From contig CACDPY010000002.1 of NCBI GenBank assembly GCA_902554765.1, forward strand, positions 62,001 to 126,000: DNA of 64,000 nt, given 5' to 3'. The DNA is from an uncultured Pelagibacteraceae bacterium (GTDB taxonomy: Bacteria > Pseudomonadota > Alphaproteobacteria > Pelagibacterales > Pelagibacteraceae). Below, in pieces: positions 43,103 to 52,022 of this stretch; positions within the stretch are counted from its first letter, which is position 1, and the number at the start of each line of letters is the position of its first letter. Made by a program: the position numbers and the translations under genes. The notes under the pieces are model-generated. The model did no database searches and had not been told where the DNA came from. It saw only the letters and a list, made by a program, of their open reading frames with translations.

Positions 43103-44476
43103 ATGTATGATCAAGTAGAAGCAGAATTAAAGAAAATTTTTAATGGAAGATTTTCAACCTCTATATCGACAAGAACAAATTACGCTAGAGGAGAAGACAC
43201 ATACGATCCTGTACTATCTAAAGCAGTAGTTTTTCCTGAGACAAACGAAGAAGTTTCAAAAATTCTTAGATTATGTAACGAACATAAAATTCCTGTTGTT
43301 CCGTTTGGAACTGGAACGTCTTTAGAAGGAAATGTTGTAGGAAATGAAAAAGGGATAACGATCTGTTTAGAAAAAATGAACAAAATTTTAAGTGTTAATG
43401 TTGATGACTTTGACTGTAGGGTTCAAGCTTGTGTTACTAAAGAACAGTTAAATGAATATTTACGAGAGGACGGGGTTTTTTTCCCAATTGATCCTGGTGC
43501 TAATGCTGCAATAGGTGGAATGGCTTCAACTTCTGCCTCTGGAACTATGGCAGTAAAATATGGAACTATGAAAACTGTAATCTCAGGTCTTACAGTTGTT
43601 TTGCCTAACGGTGATATTATAAATACTGGTAGTAGAACTAAAAAAACTTCTGCAGGTTATAATTTGACAAATCTATTTATTGGTTCAGAAGGAACATTAG
43701 GCATTATAACTGAAGTTCAATTAAGATTGTCGCCTATACCTGAGAGCATAATGGCTGCGGTATGTCATTTTCCCAATTTAGAAAATGCAGTACAGACTGC
43801 TCAACAAGTAATACAATATGGTATCCCAATTGCCAGAATTGAGATGCTTAACAAAGACCAAATGGGAATAAGTATAAAATATTCAAAATTAAAAGATGTT
43901 GAAGAAGTTCCAACGTTATTTTTTGAATTTCATGGATCAGAGTCATCAAATAATGAGAATATTAAAATTGTTGAGGGGATATCAAAAGATAACAATGGAA
44001 GCTCTTTTAAATGGGCTAAAGATTTAGAGGAAAGAAATAAACTCTGGAAAGCAAGGTGGGATGTATATTACTCGGTAAAAGCTTTAATAAATAATGGAAG
44101 AGTTTATTCAACAGATGTGTGTTTACCTATCTCAAATATTACTGAGTGTGTGAATTATGCTGAGGAACAAGCCAAAAAATTTGGGCTTAGAGCCCCGATG
44201 GTTGGTCATTTAGGGGATGGAAATTTTCATGTTCTTTTACCTTTTGATCCAGCAAAAAAAGAAATGTATAAAAAAATTAGAGAATTTAATGATTTATTAA
44301 TTAGAAAAGCGCTTGATTTAAATGGAACTATAACAGGTGAGCATGGAGTAGGTCTTCATAAAAAAGAATATTTATTAGAAGAACATGGCGATAATATTCC
44401 CGTTATGAAAATGATTAAAAGAAGCATTGATCAAAATAATATAATGAATCCTGGAAAGATATTCGATCTTAATTAA
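43103..44476 (+). CDS. FAD-linked D-2-hydroxyacid dehydrogenase (D-lactate dehydrogenase/GlcD family)
   Basis: The PCMH-type FAD domain shows VPFGTGTSLEGNVVGN (pyrophosphate loop), PIDPGANAAIGGMASTSASG and GSEGTLGIITEV. The C-terminal cap domain has GHLGDGNFHVLLPF and GEHGVGLHKKEYL, with the metal/substrate histidines. It has 457 residues, like LDHD/Dld1-type cytochrome-linked D-lactate dehydrogenases. It has no Fe-S domain and no glcE/glcF partners beside it. It probably passes electrons from D-lactate or a related acid to the respiratory chain. Confidence 0.92.
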   Translation: MYDQVEAELKKIFNGRFSTSISTRTNYARGEDTYDPVLSKAVVFPETNEEVSKILRLCNEHKIPVVPFGTGTSLEGNVVGNEKGITICLEKMNKILSVNVDDFDCRVQACVTKEQLNEYLREDGVFFPIDPGANAAIGGMASTSASGTMAVKYGTMKTVISGLTVVLPNGDIINTGSRTKKTSAGYNLTNLFIGSEGTLGIITEVQLRLSPIPESIMAAVCHFPNLENAVQTAQQVIQYGIPIARIEMLNKDQMGISIKYSKLKDVEEVPTLFFEFHGSESSNNENIKIVEGISKDNNGSSFKWAKDLEERNKLWKARWDVYYSVKALINNGRVYSTDVCLPISNITECVNYAEEQAKKFGLRAPMVGHLGDGNFHVLLPFDPAKKEMYKKIREFNDLLIRKALDLNGTITGEHGVGLHKKEYLLEEHGDNIPVMKMIKRSIDQNNIMNPGKIFDLN

Positions 44477-44493
44477 TAATTTAAAAAATATTT

Positions 44494-45447
44494 ATGAAAA
44501 AAATTTTGATTACAAGAAAATTGATTAAAGAAAGTGAAGATAAAGCAACAAAAACTTTTGATCCAATTTTCAATACAAATGATGAATTATACTCACAATC
44601 TAAAGTTATAGAAATGAGTAATGGCTGTGATGGTATCTTAACATCGCTTACTGATAAAATGGATAAACAAACAATTGATAAACTGCCAGACAGCATAAAG
44701 ATTATCTCAAACTTTGCAGTTGGATTTGGAAATATAGATTTAGATGCTGCTAAGGAGAGAGGAATAGTAGTTACAAACACTCCAGAAGTTTTATCTGATG
44801 CTACTGCAGAAATTGGAATATTATTAATTTTAGGTGCATGTAGAAGAGCTGCCGAAGGGATAGAAGCTGCTAGAGAAGGTGGATGGAAGTGGTCAGCAGA
44901 TTATTTAATTGGTAAGCAGTTAACTGGCACAAGATTAGGTATTTTGGGAATGGGTAGGATTGGACAAAAGATTGCAAAAATCGCAAAATCTCTAGGAATG
45001 AAAATTCACTATCATAATCGATCAAAATTAAACGATGAAAAAGAGGATGGAGCTACTTATCATGATAATATAAAAAGTCTTTTTTCTGTTTCAGATGTAC
45101 TTTCAATTTGTTGTCCAGCAACAAAAGAAACTGAGAATATGATTAACAAGGAGACAGTTGAATATTTTCCTAAGGGTGCAATAATAACTAATGTAGCAAG
45201 AGGCGATATAGTTGAGGATGAGGCCTTAATTGACGCTTTAAATAGAAGAAAAATTTATGCTGTTGGATTAGATGTATATAAAAATGAGCCGAATCTAAAT
45301 CCAGGATATTTGAAAATAAAGACAGCTTTTATTTTACCCCACTTAGGAAGTGCCACCAAAGACACACGAATTGCAATGGCAAATTTAGCAATAGATAATA
45401 TTGATGAATTTTTCAAAACAGGTGACTGCACAAATAAAGTGAATTAA
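44494..45447 (+). CDS. D-isomer 2-hydroxyacid dehydrogenase (glyoxylate/hydroxypyruvate reductase-like)
   Basis: An NAD(P)-dependent enzyme of 317 residues. The Rossmann loop is GILGMGRIGQKIAK, the catalytic Arg is in NVARGDIVEDE, the Glu in VYKNEPNLNP and the His in LPHLGSATKDTR. The substrate-loop signature FAVGFGNIDLDAAKERGI is the GRHPR/D-glycerate dehydrogenase type. It reduces a 2-oxoacid such as glyoxylate or hydroxypyruvate. It is followed by a short terminator-like hairpin before the TRAP transporter genes. Confidence 0.92.
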   Translation: MKKILITRKLIKESEDKATKTFDPIFNTNDELYSQSKVIEMSNGCDGILTSLTDKMDKQTIDKLPDSIKIISNFAVGFGNIDLDAAKERGIVVTNTPEVLSDATAEIGILLILGACRRAAEGIEAAREGGWKWSADYLIGKQLTGTRLGILGMGRIGQKIAKIAKSLGMKIHYHNRSKLNDEKEDGATYHDNIKSLFSVSDVLSICCPATKETENMINKETVEYFPKGAIITNVARGDIVEDEALIDALNRRKIYAVGLDVYKNEPNLNPGYLKIKTAFILPHLGSATKDTRIAMANLAIDNIDEFFKTGDCTNKVN

Positions 45448-45479
45448 TTCTACTCAAGATTGAATTTTAATTAAATTAT

Positions 45480-45500
45480 GCGACATTGTCGCTTCTTTTT
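45480..45500 (+). terminator. Short terminator-like hairpin before dctP
   Basis: GCGAC (45480-45484) and GTCGC (45488-45492), a 5-bp stem with a 3-base loop, are followed by TTCTTTTT. It would end the hydroxyacid transcript. The same perfect palindrome could also be a repressor site for the downstream gene. The rest of 45501-45565 holds only a good ribosome site, AGGAG. Confidence 0.5.
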
Positions 45501-45565
45501 AGAAAGACTCTAATCCAAATCTGTGTTTAAATTATTACAGTTAATTAACTTTAATAGGAGTAATA

Positions 45566-46723
45566 ATGACAAAAGAAAATAAATCATTGAAGATAAAAAC
45601 ATCTTCAAGACGTAAGTTCTTTAAAACTGCTGCTAAAGCAGGAGCTGTTGCTGCAGCTACTGTTGCAATGCCAAACATTGCAAGAGCAGACGGTCATGTA
45701 ACATTAAAGATGCAAGCTGCTTGGCCATCAGGCGCTAACATCTTTTTTGAAATGGCTGGAGACTACTGTAACATGGTAAAAGAAATGTCTGGAGGTACAC
45801 TTAAAATTGACCTTCAGCCAGTTGGTGCAGTTGTAAAAACTTCAGAAATCGGAGCAGCGGTAAGTGATGGAAACCTTGATATGGGTCACTGGGTGACAGC
45901 ATATTGGTATGGTAAAAATCCTGCAGCTTCACTTTTTGGAACTGGTCCTTCATATGGAATGTCATCTCAAGAAGTTATGGGATGGATGGAGTATGGTGGA
46001 GGAAGAAAATTATATGAAGAAGCAGTAGCTTCTGTAGGATTCGATTATATTGGATTCTTTCATATGCCTATGCCAGCGCAACCATTCGGTTGGTTTAAAA
46101 AGAACGTAACAAAAGTATCTGATGTTAAAGGAATGAAGTATAGAACAGTTGGTTTAGCGACTAACGTTTTGACTGCTATGGGAATGGTAGTAAGACAATT
46201 GCCAGGTGGTGAAATTCAACCAGCTATGAAAACTGGTTTGATTGATGCTGCTGAATTTAACAACCCAACATCAGACTCACAGTTTGGAATGCAAGATGTA
46301 TCGAAACACTATCACTTAGGTAGTTTCCACCAGTCTCAAGAAATGTTTGAGATACCGGTGAACAAGAAAAGATACAACAGCCTTTCACCTGCTCACCAAG
46401 CTATCTTGAGAAATGCTGCTTACGCTGCAAACTCAGATAACTACTTTAAAGCTTTGGTAAGATATTCAACTGACTTAGGTAAGTTGATGAATGAGCATAA
46501 GGTAAATGTTTACCAAACATCTGATGCTATTTTAGCTGAACAGTTAAAAGGTTGGGATAAAATAGTAAGTGAATTTTCTGGGAAAGATCCTTTCTTCAAG
46601 AAAATTATCGCTTCTCAGAAAGCATACGCTAAGAGAACAATGAAGTATCTGTTGATGAATCAACCGAACTACAAATTAGCTTATGAAAATGAGTTTGGTC
46701 CAATTGCAAAAGTTAAAATCTAA
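45566..46723 (+). CDS. TRAP transporter solute-binding protein, TakP-like (2-oxo/2-hydroxyacid type)
   Basis: A Tat signal with the twin arginine SSRRKFFKTAAKAG and ARADG cleavage site precedes a DctP-fold binding protein of 385 residues. Features are WPSGANIFFEMAGDYCNMV, DMGHWVTAYWYGKNPA, FGMQDVSKHYH, and the GMKYRTVGLA segment with the conserved carboxylate-binding Arg. The GHxxAxYWxGKxPA pattern resembles TakP, which binds 2-oxoacids, and the lactate-binding TRAP protein group. Pyruvate/lactate-type acids are the best guess, and the adjacent dehydrogenases support it. A strong terminator follows, so it is probably made in excess over the permeases. Confidence 0.92.
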   Translation: MTKENKSLKIKTSSRRKFFKTAAKAGAVAAATVAMPNIARADGHVTLKMQAAWPSGANIFFEMAGDYCNMVKEMSGGTLKIDLQPVGAVVKTSEIGAAVSDGNLDMGHWVTAYWYGKNPAASLFGTGPSYGMSSQEVMGWMEYGGGRKLYEEAVASVGFDYIGFFHMPMPAQPFGWFKKNVTKVSDVKGMKYRTVGLATNVLTAMGMVVRQLPGGEIQPAMKTGLIDAAEFNNPTSDSQFGMQDVSKHYHLGSFHQSQEMFEIPVNKKRYNSLSPAHQAILRNAAYAANSDNYFKALVRYSTDLGKLMNEHKVNVYQTSDAILAEQLKGWDKIVSEFSGKDPFFKKIIASQKAYAKRTMKYLLMNQPNYKLAYENEFGPIAKVKI

Positions 46724-46745
46724 TTAACTTTTAATAGTTTTAAAA

Positions 46746-46774
46746 GAGGGGGTTTAAAAACCCCCTTTTTTTTT
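46746..46774 (+). terminator. Strong rho-independent terminator between dctP and dctQ
   Basis: GGGGGTTT (46748-46755) pairs with AAACCCCC (46758-46765), followed by nine T (46766-46774). It follows dctP by about 25 bases and lies within the TRAP operon, where it would reduce permease transcription. Confidence 0.85.
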
Positions 46775-46801
46775 ATCTAAAATTAATATACCTTAAAAAT
46801 T

Positions 46802-47389
46802 ATGATGAAATCCTTCATTAGATTTGCAGATACTTTGAGTACCTCCATGGGAAAAGCTTTTTCTTGGTGCATAGTAATTTTAATGGGTGGTACAGTTTAT
46901 GAAGTTGTTATGGCCTATGCATTCAACAAACCAACTTTATGGAATTTTGATTTTAGTATGCAGATGTATGGAGCAATATTGATGATGTCCGGAGCTTATT
47001 GTTTAGCTACAGAGGCACATGTAAGAGGTGATGTTATTTACAGATTATTCAGCCAAAAAACACAGGCATGGATAGATTTAGTTTTATATTTTATTTTCTT
47101 TTTTCCAGGAGTAATTGCTTTAGCTTTTTATGGATACGAATATGCAGCTCAAGCCTGGAAGATAAAAGAAACTAGTTGGAGTAGTCCTGCGCAAATTCAA
47201 ATCTATATGGTAAAGTCTATGATACCTGCAGCTGGTATTTTATTAATAATCCAAGGAATAAGTGAAGTGTTTAGATCAATACTATGTATTCAATCTGGTC
47301 AATGGCCTGCAAGGATGGTTGTGGCAGAGGAAACAGAAAAAATTTTAATGAGAACATCTCAAGAGGAAGATAAAGAAAATGCTGTTTAG
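46802..47389 (+). CDS. TRAP transporter small permease (DctQ)
   Basis: A four-helix membrane protein of 195 residues with the DctQ-type core MQMYGAILMMSGAYCLATEAHVRGDVIYRLF, where the His-Val-Arg motif is characteristic. The C-terminal tail is acidic. It forms the membrane unit with DctM downstream, which it overlaps by 11 bases. It is separated from dctP by a terminator, so it depends on read-through or a weak promoter in 46775-46801. Confidence 0.92.
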   Translation: MMKSFIRFADTLSTSMGKAFSWCIVILMGGTVYEVVMAYAFNKPTLWNFDFSMQMYGAILMMSGAYCLATEAHVRGDVIYRLFSQKTQAWIDLVLYFIFFFPGVIALAFYGYEYAAQAWKIKETSWSSPAQIQIYMVKSMIPAAGILLIIQGISEVFRSILCIQSGQWPARMVVAEETEKILMRTSQEEDKENAV

Positions 47390-48740
47390 TCTAACTAATC
47401 CTGAAGTGGCAATTTTAATGATGGGTGTATTTTTATTTGCAGTCTTATTAGGATTTCCTATTGCATTTACTTTGATGGCTATGGGCATAGGCTTTGGTTA
47501 TTATGCTTATTATGATCCAGTTTTAATGGATCATTTGTTTGACAATCGAATATTTTCTTTATTTGTTAAAAACACTTACACAGTCATGGATAATAACGTG
47601 TTAACAGCGGTACCACTTTTTTTATTCATGGGATATTTAGTTGAAAGAGCTGGGATTGTAGCAAAATTATTTTTTGCTATTAGATTAGCAGCACATAGAT
47701 TACCAGCTTCTATGGCTGTAGCAGCATTAATAACTTGTACTTTATTTTCTACTGCAACAGGAATTATTGGAGCAGTGGTAACTTTGATGGGATTACTTGC
47801 ATGGCCAGCGATGATTAAAGCAGGATATGATAAAAAATTTGCATCTGGAATTATTTGTTCTGGTGGTTGTTTAGGAATTTTAATTCCACCAAGTATAATG
47901 TTAATTGTTTATTCAGTAATTGCACAATTATCACCACTTAGATTATTCGCAGCTGCAATTTTCCCAGGACTTATGCTGGCAGGTTTATATATTGCTTATG
48001 CAGTTTTTAGAGCTTGGCTAAATCCATCAATTGCACCTAGGCCTCCCGCTGAAGATATTCCGCCTAGAGCAGAAATTTTAAAAGAGGTATTAGTTTCGTT
48101 TGTGCCTCTATTTGGTCTCATAATGTTGGTTCTAGGAACAATTTTGGCAGGAATTGCAACTCCAGCAGAAGCAGCAGCAGCAGGAGCATTTGGTGCAATT
48201 CTTTTATCTTGGTTTTATAAAACATTAAAATGGCAAAATTTTAAGGAGTCTGTTTTTCTAACTGCAAAAACGACAGCTATGATTATGTGGCTGTTTATAG
48301 GGTCTTGGACTTTTTCATCAGTATTTTCGTATTTAGGTGGACATGAAGTTTTTGAGCATTTTTTTACATCGATAAATATTTCAACTTGGCAATTTTTAGT
48401 AATCACTCAAATAATAATTTTCCTTTTAGGCTGGCCCTTAGAGTGGACTGAAATTTTAATTATATTTGTTCCAATATTTTTGCCACTTTTAGAGATTTTT
48501 GATGTTAATCCATATTTCTTTGCAATGTTAATTGCTTTGAATTTACAGACATCTTTTTTAACCCCACCAATGGCAATGTCTGCTTATTATTTAAAAGGAG
48601 TTCAAAAGGCAAATGTTGAATTAATGGAAATATTTAAAGGGATTATGCCATTCTTGGGAATTGTAATTTTTGGAATGTTTTTAATGTATATGTTTCCTGG
48701 AATAGCTTTATGGCTGCCAGATGTATTGTTTGCTGACTAA
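47379..48740 (+). CDS. TRAP transporter large permease (DctM)
   Basis: A DctM-type sodium-dependent permease of 453 residues with about 12 helices. Markers are VPLFLFMGYLVERAGI, the TGIIGAVVTLMGLLAWPAM segment, SGGCLGILIPPSIMLIVYSV and the second-half GTILAGIATPAEAAAAGAFGA, plus the end ALNLQTSFLTPPMAMSAYYL. It does the actual solute/Na+ symport with the DctP and DctQ proteins. It lies two bases before the amidase gene. Confidence 0.95.
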   Translation: MLFSLTNPEVAILMMGVFLFAVLLGFPIAFTLMAMGIGFGYYAYYDPVLMDHLFDNRIFSLFVKNTYTVMDNNVLTAVPLFLFMGYLVERAGIVAKLFFAIRLAAHRLPASMAVAALITCTLFSTATGIIGAVVTLMGLLAWPAMIKAGYDKKFASGIICSGGCLGILIPPSIMLIVYSVIAQLSPLRLFAAAIFPGLMLAGLYIAYAVFRAWLNPSIAPRPPAEDIPPRAEILKEVLVSFVPLFGLIMLVLGTILAGIATPAEAAAAGAFGAILLSWFYKTLKWQNFKESVFLTAKTTAMIMWLFIGSWTFSSVFSYLGGHEVFEHFFTSINISTWQFLVITQIIIFLLGWPLEWTEILIIFVPIFLPLLEIFDVNPYFFAMLIALNLQTSFLTPPMAMSAYYLKGVQKANVELMEIFKGIMPFLGIVIFGMFLMYMFPGIALWLPDVLFAD

Positions 48741-48742
48741 AA

Positions 48743-50068
48743 ATGATTGATATATTTTCACTTAGTGTTGAGGAGATGGCCTCACAAATTAAAGATGGTC
48801 AATTAACATCTGTCGAAGTATGTGAAAGGTATATTGAAAGAATAAATAAATTTGAAAAAGATATTAAAGCATGGGCTCACTTCGATAAAAAAGTTTTATT
48901 AGAAAAAGCTGCAGGTGCAGATGAACATAGAAGGTCTGGAAAACCAGTAGGCTCATTACATGGAATTCCTGTGGCTTTAAAAGACATTATTGGAACAGTG
49001 GATATGCCAACTGAATGTGGAACACCAATAAGAAAAGGAAAATCTTATTCTCAGAATGCTGAGATAGTTGAACTTTTACATGCAGCTGGAGCTATTGTAA
49101 TGGGTAAGACAACTACTTCAGAGTTAGCATATCTTGGCCCCCCTAAAACAACTAATCCCCATGATTATTCTCGAACACCAGGAGGTTCATCCAGTGGATC
49201 AGCAGCATCTGTTGCTTCATTAATGGCACCACTCTCAATTGGATCTCAAACAGGTGGGTCTGTCATAAGACCAGCATCTTATTGTGGAGTTGTTGGTTAT
49301 AAACCTAGCTACGGTTTGATTTCACGAAATGGTGTCCTAAGGACATCTTATACATTGGATCATATAGGCATGTTTGGAAAAACAGTTCAAGATGTTGCAT
49401 TACTAGCAAAAGTTTTGATTAAAAAGGATCATCATGATCCAGCTACCATTTACTATTCAGCTGAAAATATTTTTGAAGAAACAAAAAAAGGGCCTGCCTA
49501 TGAACCCAAGTTTATTTTTTATAAATCAGATTATTGGAAAATTATTGATAAAAAGTCTAGAGAGTCTTTTGAATATTTTATTAAGTCATTTAAAAATATT
49601 GAAGTGTTTGATACTCCATCATATTTTAAAGAAATTCATAAATATCATCAAATTATTCATGAAACTGATTTAGCTAATAATTTTGGAATGTATTATAAAA
49701 AATACAAATCTAAACTTTCAAAATATATGCAAACTGCCATAGCTAAAGGCAATAAATATTCAGCAAAAGAATATGCTGAGGCAATTGATTTTAAAAAAAG
49801 AAGTTATGAATCTTATCAAGAAGTCTTTGAGGATTACCATGGTGTATTATCACCCTCAAGTCCTGGTGTAGCACTAAAAGGCTTGAAAAGTACTGGAACA
49901 GCAGAATTTAATAAAGTGTGGTCTTATCTTGGAACACCTTGTATTTCTCTTCCATTACTTGAAGGTGAAAATAATTTACCATTAGGAGTTCAGTTAATAG
50001 GAGATCGTTATGATGATCACAGATTTTTAGGGGTTGCTAATTGGTTAGAAAAGGAATGTAATAATTAA
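48743..50068 (+). CDS. Amidase (amidase signature family)
   Basis: A Ser-cisSer-Lys hydrolase of 441 residues. The triad can be placed at Lys in GIPVALKDIIG, the cis-Ser in SIGSQTGGSVIRP, and the nucleophile region within the GGSSSGSAASVAS and TGGSV loops. It resembles glutamyl-tRNA amidotransferase subunit A in fold, but it lies alone and lacks the gatCB context, so a free-standing amidase is more likely. It is directly after the TRAP permease genes, which suggests that the imported substrate or a linked compound carries an amide; this is inference. Confidence 0.9.
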   Translation: MIDIFSLSVEEMASQIKDGQLTSVEVCERYIERINKFEKDIKAWAHFDKKVLLEKAAGADEHRRSGKPVGSLHGIPVALKDIIGTVDMPTECGTPIRKGKSYSQNAEIVELLHAAGAIVMGKTTTSELAYLGPPKTTNPHDYSRTPGGSSSGSAASVASLMAPLSIGSQTGGSVIRPASYCGVVGYKPSYGLISRNGVLRTSYTLDHIGMFGKTVQDVALLAKVLIKKDHHDPATIYYSAENIFEETKKGPAYEPKFIFYKSDYWKIIDKKSRESFEYFIKSFKNIEVFDTPSYFKEIHKYHQIIHETDLANNFGMYYKKYKSKLSKYMQTAIAKGNKYSAKEYAEAIDFKKRSYESYQEVFEDYHGVLSPSSPGVALKGLKSTGTAEFNKVWSYLGTPCISLPLLEGENNLPLGVQLIGDRYDDHRFLGVANWLEKECNN

Positions 50069-50069
50069 A

Positions 50070-50246
50070 ATGCAAAAGTTCACAACACTTTTAGGTTCTT
50101 TGCTTGCCATTGCTTTTTTAGTTGGCTTAGCCACTACATTAACTAGATCAACAATGATAGGTTTTTTTGATGTATTGCCTGTTTATATTTTAATGGGTAT
50201 TGCAATTTTTATGATGGTGTATGAAGCTTTCTTTGATAAAAAATAA
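50070..50246 (+). CDS. Tiny two-helix membrane protein
   Basis: A 58-residue reading frame with two hydrophobic helices, LLGSLLAIAFLVGLA and VLPVYILMGIAIFMMVY, and a short charged end. It starts one base after the amidase stop and shows the codon use of its neighbours. Unknown function. The spacing and clear helix-turn-helix layout make it a likely real gene at the end of the TRAP-amidase operon. Confidence 0.6.
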   Translation: MQKFTTLLGSLLAIAFLVGLATTLTRSTMIGFFDVLPVYILMGIAIFMMVYEAFFDKK

Positions 50247-50271
50247 TTAATCCAAAAATAAATCATTGAGT

Positions 50272-51171
50272 ATGAAAGCTAATAATTTTTTTGCGTTTTC
50301 ACTTTTATTTATTCAGCCCATTTTTATGGCATCAAATCTAGTTGTAGCGAGAGGTGGTGTTGAATATGTTCCACCAATTTCTTTGGCATTTTGGAGATGG
50401 ACATTAGTTTTTCTAATTCTCTTACCTTTTACTTACGTATCTTTAAAAAAAAATTATAAGGTAATGAAAAAGGAATATAAAAAACTCTTTTTCTTAGGAG
50501 CAACAGGATGTGGAGTTTGTGGTGCTTTTCCTTTTTTAGCAGGCCAAACTACTACTGTAACTAATATGGGGATTATATATACTTCTTCTCCAATATTTAT
50601 AATTTTGATTTCTTGTATTTTTTTTAATGAAAAAATCAATCTTACAAAAATTATTGGCCTTATTTCTTGTTTAATTGGTGTCTTTGCAATTATCATTAAG
50701 GGTGATTTTTATTCACTAAGAAATCTTAATTTTACTATTGGGGATCTTTGGATGTTAGCTGCTGCCATAGGATGGGCATTATATTCTATATATTTGTTTT
50801 ATTGGAAAACAAAACTTGAGATTTTTCAAAGATTCACGATAGTTGCATTTTTTGGTGCAGTTAGCTTGTTGCCATTTTATGTTGGTGAAGAAATTTTTTT
50901 TGAAAAAACTGTTTTTAGTCGAGAATTTTTTATATGGGTAATTTTTGCAGCAATTTCTCCAGGAATTATTGCTTTTACTTTTTATACAATGGCTCAAAAA
51001 AAACTTGGTGCGTCTTTGACTGGATTTACATTATATATCTTTACAATTTACGGTGCAATTTACGGTTACTTTTTATTTGAAGAAAAATTAGAAAATTACC
51101 ATTTGATAGGAACAGTTTTAGTATTTATTGGCGTATACTTAGCAAAGAAAAAAAATGTTCAAAAAATTTAG
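50272..51171 (+). CDS. EamA/DMT-family transporter
   Basis: Ten hydrophobic helices in two EamA repeats; the first repeat has FWRWTLVFLILLPF and TTVTNMGIIYTSSPIFIIL, the second FGAVSLLPFY and FTLYIFTIYGAIYGYFLFEE, with the usual end FIGVYLAKKK. The ATG at 50272 is preferred to a TTG at 50266. It has 299 residues. DMT carriers export or import small metabolites; the substrate is not predictable. It overlaps the hydrolase gene by 17 bases. Confidence 0.9.
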   Translation: MKANNFFAFSLLFIQPIFMASNLVVARGGVEYVPPISLAFWRWTLVFLILLPFTYVSLKKNYKVMKKEYKKLFFLGATGCGVCGAFPFLAGQTTTVTNMGIIYTSSPIFIILISCIFFNEKINLTKIIGLISCLIGVFAIIIKGDFYSLRNLNFTIGDLWMLAAAIGWALYSIYLFYWKTKLEIFQRFTIVAFFGAVSLLPFYVGEEIFFEKTVFSREFFIWVIFAAISPGIIAFTFYTMAQKKLGASLTGFTLYIFTIYGAIYGYFLFEEKLENYHLIGTVLVFIGVYLAKKKNVQKI

Positions 51172-51973
51172 GAAGAATTTATTGCAATTAGTTTTAATCA
51201 TCGTCTCACTATATTTATTCGTTTTAGTATTTTTATACTTTTATCAACGAAATTTACTTTATCATCCAAATGAAAATAATTACTCAGGAGATAAAATTTC
51301 AGTAAAAATTGAAAAAGTAAAAATACGAACTTCAGATAACATTGAATTAATTGGATGGTATCATGAAAAAAATATTAAGGATTATAAAACTCTTGTTTAT
51401 TTTCATGGTAATGCTGGATCTTTAGAAAATAGAATTCATAAACTTAATCACTTTCAAGATATGAATATCAATTTTTTAATCATTGCTTGGAGAGGTTTTA
51501 GTGGCAACAATGGTAAACCTACTGAACAAGGTCTTTATGAAGATGGTAAAAGTTCAATTAATTGGTTAGCCAAAAAAGGAGTAAATGAAAAAAATCTTAT
51601 TTTATATGGAGAATCTTTAGGAACTGGTGTGGCCACACATTTAGCTCAAAAGAAAAATTATGCAGGCATAATTTTAGAAACACCCTTTACTTCTATGATA
51701 GATGCTGCCAAAACATTCTATCCCTATATTCCAGTTAATTTATTACTTAAAGATAAATTTGAAAATTATAAAAAGGTTAAAAACATCAATTCACCCATCT
51801 TGGTTATGCATGGTGAAGTAGATCAAATAGTTCCATTTTCAATGGGAAAAAAAATTTATGAAATAGCAAATGAACCTAAATATTCATACTTTACTAAATA
51901 TGACAATCATATGATGGAATTTGATGAAAGGTTGGTTAATGCAATTAAATCATTCATTGAAAGTTTAAATTAA
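51155..51973 (+). CDS. Membrane-anchored alpha/beta hydrolase (BEM46/ABHD13-like)
   Basis: An N-terminal anchor (LLQLVLIIVSLYLFVLVFLYFY) and a hydrolase domain of 272 residues total. The oxyanion loop YFHGNAGSLENR, nucleophile elbow LYGESLGTGVA (Ser), Asp in VMHGEVDQIVPF and the His in YDNHMMEFD make a complete triad. This is the BEM46-like group, with unknown natural substrate. It starts inside the DMT gene. Confidence 0.9.
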   Translation: MFKKFRKNLLQLVLIIVSLYLFVLVFLYFYQRNLLYHPNENNYSGDKISVKIEKVKIRTSDNIELIGWYHEKNIKDYKTLVYFHGNAGSLENRIHKLNHFQDMNINFLIIAWRGFSGNNGKPTEQGLYEDGKSSINWLAKKGVNEKNLILYGESLGTGVATHLAQKKNYAGIILETPFTSMIDAAKTFYPYIPVNLLLKDKFENYKKVKNINSPILVMHGEVDQIVPFSMGKKIYEIANEPKYSYFTKYDNHMMEFDERLVNAIKSFIESLN

Positions 51974-52022
51974 GCCACATTCTAACCAAATAAAATTCAA
52001 TATTGTTTTGTAATTCTATTAT

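Noticed and set aside
45501-45565. Riboswitch in the dctP leader
   Set aside because: Only short, weak inverted repeats (for example CTGT/ACAG) are present, and no known riboswitch core could be seen.
48743-50068. GatA, glutamyl-tRNA amidotransferase subunit A
   Set aside because: The signature domain is shared, but no gatB or gatC is nearby, and the gene is coupled to TRAP permease genes.
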